Assembly (NCBI GenBank): GCA_963766725.1
Contig: CAVYBK010000017.1
Span: 1 to 64,000, forward strand
Reading direction: 5' to 3'
Length of the DNA stretch: 64,000 bases
From: DATEOR01 sp963766725
GTDB lineage: Bacteria; Actinomycetota; Thermoleophilia; Gaiellales; Gaiellaceae
The notes beneath the pieces were generated by a model. That model was given only the letters and a program-made list of their open reading frames with translations. It searched no databases and was not told where the DNA came from. The translations under genes were made by a program, and so were the position numbers. Positions 58,592 to 64,000 of the stretch are shown here, piece after piece (within the stretch, counting starts at the first letter, position 1; every line of letters begins with the position of its first letter).

Positions 58592-60601
58592 CTAGGAACG
58601 TGCTTTGGCCGGCCTGCGCCCGAGCTCCTTCTTCAGGCGCTTGGCACGCGTGAGGATCTCGCTGCGGACTCCCGCCGGCTCGATCACCTCTCCCTCGCCG
58701 CGGTGGGAGAGGATCTCGCCTACCAGGTACTCCATGCTCCCGAAGCGCAGCTCCTCGAGGGCGTAGCCCTTCGCGAGCGGCAGTGCGCCGCGCTCGAGCC
58801 GCCAGCGGCCGAGCGCGGGGAAGAAAAGGACGCGGGCGGTGCTGGCGTCCGAGAGCTTCTTGGGCACGAGCTCGGGGCGGGGCTCGAAGGTCTCGTCGAG
58901 GAGGTCGGCGCGCTTCATGCGGTCGATGCGGAAGCTGCGCTGCGCGTCCTTCGTCCGGTCCCAGCTGTGCACGTACCACCAGGGGAGCTCGCGCTCGAGA
59001 GCATGCGGCTCGATCGTGCGGACGCTCGTCTCCTCGCCGACGGCGGTGTATTCGATCTCGACGAGCCGGTGCTCGGTGCTCGCGCGCGAGAGCGTGGCGA
59101 TGAGCTGCTCCTCGGCCGTGACCGCCTGGCGCTCGGGGCCCTCGTCGACGTCGAACTCGCCGAAGGTCTCCTCGAGCTTGCGCCGCACGCGCTCGAGCGG
59201 CGTGTGGGCTTCGGCGGCGATCATCGGGCCTACGAACTCGAGGGCGAGCCGAATGGCGCGGGCCTCGAGCGGCGTCAGCCTCGGCGGGCGCCGGAAGGTG
59301 TCGCCGAAGAGCTCCTTCTCGACGTAGACCTCGTCGTCTTCGAGGGCCGAGTAGACCGCGTAGCAGCCGCCGCCGAAGTTGACGAGGTTGAGGAGCTGGA
59401 GGTGGTCGTCCAGCTGGTCGGCCGGAATCTTGAAGCGCTCGACGATCTCGTCCGCGGGGATCCGGGCGGAGGTCGTGTTTCCGCAGCTTGCGAGCAGGAA
59501 TGCCAGCAGCGCCTGGAGGACGCCGAAGCGCTCCGGCGCGACTGGTCCTGCCGGCCGCTCGAGCGGTTCCGCCACCTGTCGCGACGCGGCTGCGCGCGGC
59601 GGCTTCGTCGGCTCGCCTTCGTGGCTCTCGATCACCTTGTCGATTCCCGCGCGGACGAGGTCGACGAGCTCGGGCGGCGAGAGGGGGCGCGCGCGACCTT
59701 CCTGGCGGAGCACCCAGCCCGCGAGCTGGCCGAGTTCCGCGTACTCGGTGGTGAAGACGCCGTCCTCCACGCTTCCGCGGTCGATCATGCGCTCGACCCA
59801 CCAGGCGGTGTCCCCGTCGAGCTCGATCGTCGCCTCGCCGACCGGGTCGCCGAACTGCCAGTCCTGCTTGCCCCGGTATTCGGCGGGCTCGAATTCCTCC
59901 GGCATGCGGAAGTCGCGCTCCCGCCGGGTCGCAAAGCGGATGTCGCCGCGAATCCGCGAGACGCGGAAGGTGCGCATCGCGTCGCGGTCGTGGTCGTAGC
60001 CGATCACGTACCAGGAGCCGCGGTCGGGGAGGAGGGCGTAGGGATTCACCGTGCGCTCGGACTCGACGTCGCGGCCGATCGTGTAATACGGGAACTTGAC
60101 CGTGCGCTGCTTCGAGATCGCGTTCTCGAGCTTCGTCAGGCGGCCGGACATCTCGGCCGAGTAGTCGGGGTCACGGACCTCGATCCGCACGGCGGCCTCG
60201 GTCGGCTCCTCGTCGAAGCCAGGCCGGCCGAGGGCGAGGTTCTGGAGGGCGAGGCGCAGCGGCTCCGCGTAGGCGAACTGGCCTTCGAGCATGTAGAGCG
60301 CGGTCTGCAGCGCCGCGAGCTCGTCCTCCTCGAGCCGGAGCTCCGGCAGGAAGTAGTTCTCGGAGCGAAGCGTGTAGAGCTCCTCGCCCGTGAACTCGTC
60401 GCGCTGCGAGTGGAGCGGGACGCCGAGGGCGATCAGCTCCGTGCGGTCGGAGTAGAACCGGCGCGCGAACGCCTCGTCGGACATCTCCGAGTAGCCCTCG
60501 ACGGTCGACTTGATGTCGCGCGCGGTGAGCGGTCTCCGCTCGGCCATCAGGAAGGCAACGAGCGAGAGCTGGCGGATCAGCTTGTCGGTGTCGTGTGACA
60601 G
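58592..60601 (-). CDS. pafBC: Fused PafB-PafC WYL-domain transcriptional regulator
   Basis: About 669 residues with two tandem HTH-WYL units. Unit 1: HTH RRPLTARDIKSTVEGYSEMS, then a WYL domain with YALLPDRGSWYVIGYDHDRD; unit 2: winged region LLAFLLASCGNTTSARIPAD and WYL domain with EPHALERELPWWYVHSWDRT. In mycobacteria PafB and PafC are separate subunits activating the LexA-independent DNA-damage response; a fused form is known in some actinobacteria. The start is unclear: no ATG/GTG precedes TDKLIRQLSLVAFLMAERRP closely, so a CTG at 60601 or the internal ATG at 60547 may be used. Divergent from dinB. Confidence 0.88.
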   Translation of the reverse strand: MSHDTDKLIRQLSLVAFLMAERRPLTARDIKSTVEGYSEMSDEAFARRFYSDRTELIALGVPLHSQRDEFTGEELYTLRSENYFLPELRLEEDELAALQTALYMLEGQFAYAEPLRLALQNLALGRPGFDEEPTEAAVRIEVRDPDYSAEMSGRLTKLENAISKQRTVKFPYYTIGRDVESERTVNPYALLPDRGSWYVIGYDHDRDAMRTFRVSRIRGDIRFATRRERDFRMPEEFEPAEYRGKQDWQFGDPVGEATIELDGDTAWWVERMIDRGSVEDGVFTTEYAELGQLAGWVLRQEGRARPLSPPELVDLVRAGIDKVIESHEGEPTKPPRAAASRQVAEPLERPAGPVAPERFGVLQALLAFLLASCGNTTSARIPADEIVERFKIPADQLDDHLQLLNLVNFGGGCYAVYSALEDDEVYVEKELFGDTFRRPPRLTPLEARAIRLALEFVGPMIAAEAHTPLERVRRKLEETFGEFDVDEGPERQAVTAEEQLIATLSRASTEHRLVEIEYTAVGEETSVRTIEPHALERELPWWYVHSWDRTKDAQRSFRIDRMKRADLLDETFEPRPELVPKKLSDASTARVLFFPALGRWRLERGALPLAKGYALEELRFGSMEYLVGEILSHRGEGEVIEPAGVRSEILTRAKRLKKELGRRPAKARS

Positions 60602-60620
60602 GGGACCTATTCTTTCAGTC

Positions 60621-61688
60621 GTGACAAGTCCCCCGAAGATCGTCGCGCACCTCGACCTCGATGCGTTCTTCGCCGCGGTCGAGGAGCTGGAGCATCCGGA
60701 GCTCCGCGACAAGCCCCTCGTGGTGGGCGGAGACCCCCGCGGGCGCGGCGTCGTGGCGACGGCGAACTACGCCGCGCGGACGTTCGGGATCCATTCCGCG
60801 ATGAGCTGCGCCGAGGCGTTGCGGCGCTGCCCGCACGCCGTTTTCCTCCCGCCGAGCCGCAGCCTCTACTCGCAGTACTCGCGCGCCGTGTGGACGGTCG
60901 TCCGGGAAGTGGTGCCCACCGTCGAGCGCACCGGCATTGACGAGGGCTACCTCGACCTCGGCGAGGTGGCCGAGACCTTCCGCGCCGTGCGACCCCTCGC
61001 GGAGGCGGTGCAGACCGCGGTGAAGGGCGCGACGAGCCTCTCCTGCTCGCTCGGCGTCGGAACCTGCAAGGTCGTCGCCAAGGTGGCCAGCGACCGGCGC
61101 AAGCCTGGCGGGATCACGATCGTCCGCCCGGGCCGCGAGGCCGCCTTCCTCGCGCCGTTCGCAGTCCGGCTCCTACCCGGTGTGGGGCCGAGAGCCGAGG
61201 AGCGCCTTCGCAAGGCCGGGATCAAGACGATCGGAGGTCTGGCGAGCCTCGCGGACGCCGACCTCTCGCGGCTCCTTCCGGGCAAGGTCGGGCGGCTGCT
61301 TCGCGATCGCGCGCGCGGGATCGACCCGAGGCCGCTCGAGCTCGAGAGCGAGTCGATCTCGATCGGGCACGAGGAGACGTTCGAGCGGGACGTCTCCGAC
61401 CGCGCGCAGCTCCACGCCGAGCTGCGCCGGATGGCCGAGTCAGTCGCGGGCCACCTCGAGCGCGGGGGCCAGGTGGCGCGCACGGTGACGACCAAGGTGC
61501 GCTATCCGGACTTCGCCATCCGCAGCCGCTCGACGACGGCGCCGCACGGCTTCGCCGATGCGGAGCGGATCGGAGACCTCGCCTGCGCGCTGCTCGACCG
61601 GGCGCTCGCGGACCGGCCGGGTGCGCTGCGCCTCGTGGGCGTGAGCGTCTCGAACCTCGAGGCGCACCAGCAGCTCGTGCTGGGCTAG
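60621..61688 (+). CDS. dinB: DNA polymerase IV (DinB, Y-family)
   Basis: 355-residue error-prone polymerase. Catalytic carboxylates: Asp12 in HLDLDAFFAAVE and Asp107-Glu108 in GIDEGYLDL (the usual SIDEAYLD has Ala where this has Gly). HhH region LLPGVGPRAEERLRKAGIKT and little-finger segment SISIGHEETFERDVSD follow. No beta-clamp-binding motif is obvious at the very end, which reads NLEAHQQLVLG; QLVLG resembles the clamp motif QxxLF. GTG at 60621 is 20 bp from the divergent PafBC start, suggesting damage-inducible co-regulation. Confidence 0.92.
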   Translation: MTSPPKIVAHLDLDAFFAAVEELEHPELRDKPLVVGGDPRGRGVVATANYAARTFGIHSAMSCAEALRRCPHAVFLPPSRSLYSQYSRAVWTVVREVVPTVERTGIDEGYLDLGEVAETFRAVRPLAEAVQTAVKGATSLSCSLGVGTCKVVAKVASDRRKPGGITIVRPGREAAFLAPFAVRLLPGVGPRAEERLRKAGIKTIGGLASLADADLSRLLPGKVGRLLRDRARGIDPRPLELESESISIGHEETFERDVSDRAQLHAELRRMAESVAGHLERGGQVARTVTTKVRYPDFAIRSRSTTAPHGFADAERIGDLACALLDRALADRPGALRLVGVSVSNLEAHQQLVLG

Positions 61689-61689
61689 C

Positions 61690-62106
61690 TCAGGCGGCCG
61701 CTGGGGTGGCTTCGAGGTGCTGGTGCGAGGGGCAGTACTCGCGCTCGGGGAGCGGCGTGCGCTGGCACGGCTTGCCCTTGCGCGTCGTCGCGCGGCAGCG
61801 GGCAACGCCGCCGTCGAACGCGCCGGCCTCGATCTGCGCCTCGATGAACTCGACCGCGGCGCCGATCCCCTCGGTCACGGCCCAGGCGACCTGCGCCTGC
61901 TGCGTGATGGGGAAGTAGCGGCGGATGTCCTGGAAGAGCGTCTTGTCAGGGCTCGAGAAGTAGCGCGGATCCTTGGCGAGCCGCTCGACGCAGTCCTCGC
62001 ATGCGGCGAGGACGTCACGGCGGTACTCGAGCTGCTTCTCGACGCCGACGTACGGGTCGATCAGGTCCTTGATGCTGCGATAAATGGCTCTCGAGTACTG
62101 ATACAT
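61690..62106 (-). CDS. Conserved hypothetical protein with C-terminal Cys/His motif
   Basis: 138-residue protein: YSRAIYRSIKDLIDPYVGVE and CEDCVERLAKDPRYFSSPDK in a helical N-terminal part, and a C-terminal zinc-binding pattern RCRATTRKGKPCQRTPLPER then EYCPSHQHLE (C...C...C..H), like small DUF5763-type modules. Function unknown. Converges on dinB with a 1-bp gap. Confidence 0.68.
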   Translation of the reverse strand: MYQYSRAIYRSIKDLIDPYVGVEKQLEYRRDVLAACEDCVERLAKDPRYFSSPDKTLFQDIRRYFPITQQAQVAWAVTEGIGAAVEFIEAQIEAGAFDGGVARCRATTRKGKPCQRTPLPEREYCPSHQHLEATPAAA

Positions 62107-62243
62107 ACGCGCCGGAAGTTGTCCTCTCCCTCGGTGACCGAGCTTACCTAGCTGCCTTCCAAAAAGCCTGCAAATTTCTGTTAACCGCAGATTAAGTGCG
62201 TCAGATTTCGCGCCTGGGCGCGCATCCTAACGCGGCCCTCGAG

Positions 62244-62279
62244 GCTGTTACAAACTTCCCGGTTCGCGCTGTTACAAAC
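62244..62279 (-). promoter_or_regulatory. Direct repeat GCTGTTACAAAC x2, 24-bp period
   Basis: Two identical 12-mers at 62244-62255 and 62268-62279 in the 181-bp gap between two minus-strand genes. An AT-richer stretch with CTGTTAAC follows at 62172-62179, nearer the next gene start (62106). Spacing of just over two helical turns fits a tandem regulator site upstream of that gene. Confidence 0.4.
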
Positions 62280-62287
62280 GTCGCGCG

Positions 62288-63028
62288 CTAGTTCGATACT
62301 TCGCGCACGTACGCAGTCGGGAATCCTTTCGACCGCGCGTTGGGAAGGGCGGCGTTCGCCTGGGACTCCGTGTCGTAGATCCCGGTGAACGTGACGTAGT
62401 AGCCAGGGTTCAGGCTCGAGAAGTCGGAGGAGTTGAGGATCCCGACCTGCGAGAGCCCGTTGGTGCGCGCCTTGTCGGCCGCGGCCTCGGCCTGAGAGCG
62501 GCCGTTGCTCGTCGGCACCGACTTGAGGACGACCGTGAAGCCGTCCTTCGTCGGCGGCCAGGTGACGTTGCTGCCGGTGGTGGTCGTCCCGAACGTCGTC
62601 GTGCCGAAGGTCGTGGTCGAGAACGTCGTCGTCCCGAGCGTCGTCGTGGGCGGAGTGATCGTGATCGTGGACGGTGTGACGCCGACGGTGCTCGTCGTGG
62701 AGGGAGCGGTGGAGACGACGGGGATGGACGTCGCCGGCCCACTCGACTTCCCGTCGTCGGTCGCAGCCAGCGCGACCACCGCGCCCGAGACGAGGGCGAC
62801 GAGCAGGAGCGCAGCGAGAGCCGCCCAGAGCCAGATCGGGGAGTCGCGCCGCCAGACCTCGGCATAGCGTCCGCCGACGTAGGCGCCGGGGAGGCGCCGT
62901 CCACACTCCAGGCAGTACTCCTGGTAGACGTCGTGCGGCGCGCCGCAGTTGGGGCAGCGGCCGGGCTCGGGAGGCGGGGGAGGAGGTGCCGCCTCGGGGG
63001 GCGGAGGTGGAGGCGGGGGCTCGACCAC
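62288..63028 (-). CDS. Zinc-ribbon, membrane-anchored SPOR-domain protein
   Basis: 246-residue protein: Pro-rich N-terminus, zinc ribbon (CPNCGAPHDVYQEYCLECGR, about residues 25-44), transmembrane helix (LWAALAALLLVALVSGAVVA), a Thr-rich extracytoplasmic linker with tandem TTTFG/TTTFS units (about residues 130-155), and a SPOR domain (GFTVVLKSVPTSNGRSQAEA; YVTFTGIYDTESQANAALPN). SPOR domains bind denuded peptidoglycan, so a cell-envelope role at septa is likely. Two bases after the zinc-ribbon gene upstream, co-transcribed. Confidence 0.82.
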   Translation of the reverse strand: MVEPPPPPPPPEAAPPPPPPEPGRCPNCGAPHDVYQEYCLECGRRLPGAYVGGRYAEVWRRDSPIWLWAALAALLLVALVSGAVVALAATDDGKSSGPATSIPVVSTAPSTTSTVGVTPSTITITPPTTTLGTTTFSTTTFGTTTFGTTTTGSNVTWPPTKDGFTVVLKSVPTSNGRSQAEAAADKARTNGLSQVGILNSSDFSSLNPGYYVTFTGIYDTESQANAALPNARSKGFPTAYVREVSN

Positions 63029-63029
63029 G

Positions 63030-63602
63030 CTAGTCCTCCTCGCCGGTCGACCAGCGGCGAATCAGCGTCTGGTCGAGATCCTCGGTCTCGGGAGAAAACT
63101 CGTCCGCCGCGACGGAATGGCCGCAGGCCGGGCAGAAGTTCGTGTCGGCGGGGAGCGGCCCCGCGCAATGAGAGCAGGCGGAGAGAGCCCTCGTCCCGGT
63201 GGCAGGGCGGCCGCAGTGCGAGCAGAAGTGGGCTCCCGGTAGCAGCGGCGCGCCGCAGGCGCAGAGCTGCACCGCGCGCGTCCCGCGCGGCACTGCGCTC
63301 GCCGCGACCATGAGCCCGTCGAGCTCGAGCATCCGCTCCTCGATGGCGAGGACGTCGCTCGCGCGCTCGACAAGGAGCTCCGGGCGAAACCGGTCGCGGC
63401 GCACCATCTCGACCGTGAGGCCGCCCACGTCCCGGATCTCCGTCTCGCGTCGGCCCGCGAGCCAACGCCGTTCGCGCCGCATCCGCCCAGGAGGCGGCAG
63501 CGGAGTGGCTCCGGGCGGGCCTTCGGGCCCAGGCGGAGGCGGAGGCTCTTCGACGCCGGGCTCGACCTGCGGGCCGCGGCGAAGTCTTCGGACCCAGGGC
63601 AT
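63030..63602 (-). CDS. Double zinc-ribbon protein
   Basis: 190-residue soluble protein: Pro/Gly-rich N-terminus, a central helical segment (LLVERASDVLAIEERMLELD), then two C-terminal zinc ribbons, CACGAPLLPGAHFCSHCGRP and CSHCAGPLPADTNFCPACGH, and an acidic tail. No enzyme domain. Together with the following SPOR protein, which also carries a zinc ribbon, it may form a small envelope-linked complex; this is inference from adjacency. Confidence 0.7.
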   Translation of the reverse strand: MPWVRRLRRGPQVEPGVEEPPPPPGPEGPPGATPLPPPGRMRRERRWLAGRRETEIRDVGGLTVEMVRRDRFRPELLVERASDVLAIEERMLELDGLMVAASAVPRGTRAVQLCACGAPLLPGAHFCSHCGRPATGTRALSACSHCAGPLPADTNFCPACGHSVAADEFSPETEDLDQTLIRRWSTGEED

Positions 63603-63644
63603 CTGGCTGCCGAGTCTAACGCCCGCGAACGACGAGTTCGACCG

Positions 63645-64000
63645 CTAGAGCGCCAGAACGACGAGTCGTTCTTCGGTCATCTCCCGCACGGCGTAGTGCG
63701 GGCCTTCCTTCGTGTTGCCCGACTCCTTGACGCCTCCGTACGGCATCTGGTCGGCGCGGAAGGTCGGCGCCTCGTTCACGGTCACGCCGCCGAACTCGAG
63801 CGCGGCCGCTGCTGCGAGCGCCGTCTTCAGGTTGGCCGTGAAGATGCCTGCCTGGAGCCCGTACTCGGTCGCGTTGGCGAGCTCGAACGCCTCCTCGGAG
63901 GAGTCGTAGGGCGAAACCGTGCAGAGCGGGCCGAAGACCTCCTGGCAGGAGACCTTCATCTCCTGGCGTGACATCGGCGAGCACCGTTGGCTGCAGCAGG
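63645..64000 (-). CDS. Aldehyde dehydrogenase, C-terminal part (partial, frameshifted)
   Basis: The window edge cuts the gene. EVFGPLCTVSPYDSSEEAFE, YGLQAGIFTANLKTALAAAA and NEAPTFRADQMPYGGVKESG are the diagnostic C-terminal motifs of NAD(P)-dependent aldehyde dehydrogenases of the succinate-semialdehyde/glyceraldehyde-3-phosphate type. Upstream LQPTVLADVTP is in another frame; a one-base insertion near 63963 separates it from EMKVSCQEVFGP. Catalytic cysteine lies outside the window. Confidence 0.85.
   Translation of the reverse strand, partial: CCSQRCSPMSRQEMKVSCQEVFGPLCTVSPYDSSEEAFELANATEYGLQAGIFTANLKTALAAAAALEFGGVTVNEAPTFRADQMPYGGVKESGNTKEGPHYAVREMTEERLVVLAL

Noticed and set aside
60582..60590. 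TTGTCGGTG as a PafBC/RecA-NDp type promoter element for dinB
   Set aside because: The core matches, but the nearest TANNNT box is 17 bases away instead of about 8, and the sequence is inside the PafBC coding region; too weak to claim.
1..64000. tRNA, rRNA, CRISPR arrays, insertion sequences and integrase genes
   Set aside because: No T-loop-like GTTCGANTC contexts with cloverleaf, no regularly spaced repeats with unique spacers, and no transposase or integrase motifs were seen on either strand by eye.

Overview
The window is 64 kb of very GC-rich bacterial chromosome with short intergenic gaps, many GTG starts and many GTGA/ATGA stop-start overlaps. The family mix (fused PafB-PafC with WYL domains, DUF2630, DUF5996, DUF6325, DUF6510, DUF7144, SHOCT proteins, a CxxxY-type CcmE, a polyphosphate gene group with CHAD, NUDIX and SixA) points to an actinobacterium, most likely of the Thermoleophilia (Gaiella/Solirubrobacter-like). 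That placement is inferred from gene content; no rRNA, tRNA, CRISPR array, prophage or insertion sequence was seen.

Layout. 0-2.8 kb: an AraC-type regulator plus an orphan oligopeptide-type binding lipoprotein, damaged by frameshifts. 2.8-6.1 kb: DUF2630, truncated hemoglobin, a drug-efflux MFS with a divergent HxlR regulator, and a small protein. 6.4-11.1 kb: polyphosphate island (CHAD, NUDIX, SixA converging on ppk-ppx). 11.3-18.8 kb: DUF5996, LtrA, a DUF1800-DUF1501-cupredoxin operon, TfoX-like, VOC protein, XRE regulator with membrane partner. 18.9-27.8 kb: a membrane/stress island with paralogous DUF7144 proteins, two YihY/BrkB proteins, AI-2E transporter, DUF6325 and three SHOCT proteins; three of its promoter regions carry the same palindrome, TTCACCCGGGTGAA. 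28.0-32.5 kb: MASE1 histidine kinase, response regulator and a large MalT-like LuxR regulator. 32.5-34.2 kb: ABC exporter. 34.2-37.0 kb: an intact second copy of the AraC plus binding-protein cassette. 37.1-39.8 kb: PRC-barrel, cyclase, molybdenum oxidoreductase chain. 39.9-40.8 kb: remains of a two-component system. 40.8-50.2 kb: DipZ, BolA-glutaredoxin, CcmE/CcmF/CcmI-like, M23 peptidase. 50.2-50.4 kb: a 188-nt inverted repeat. 50.4-55.3 kb: Hpt, a nuclease-like protein, and a coupled operon for cyclic 2,3-diphosphoglycerate synthesis plus GlpX. 55.3-64 kb: LuxR regulator, DUF59 protein, MDR reductase, QueG, PafBC facing DinB, zinc-ribbon/SPOR proteins and a partial aldehyde dehydrogenase.

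Two patterns run through the window. First, an 81-83 nt intergenic repeat with a 41-nt invariant core occurs four times between 6.2 and 21.6 kb, always in the same orientation. Second, about a dozen otherwise well-conserved genes are interrupted by single-base frameshifts, which suggests consensus errors in a draft or metagenomic assembly, although true decay is likely for the 40 kb two-component remnant.

Gene boundaries for frameshifted genes are given for the whole reconstructed gene. Family names come from recognising the sequences by eye; no database search was run.
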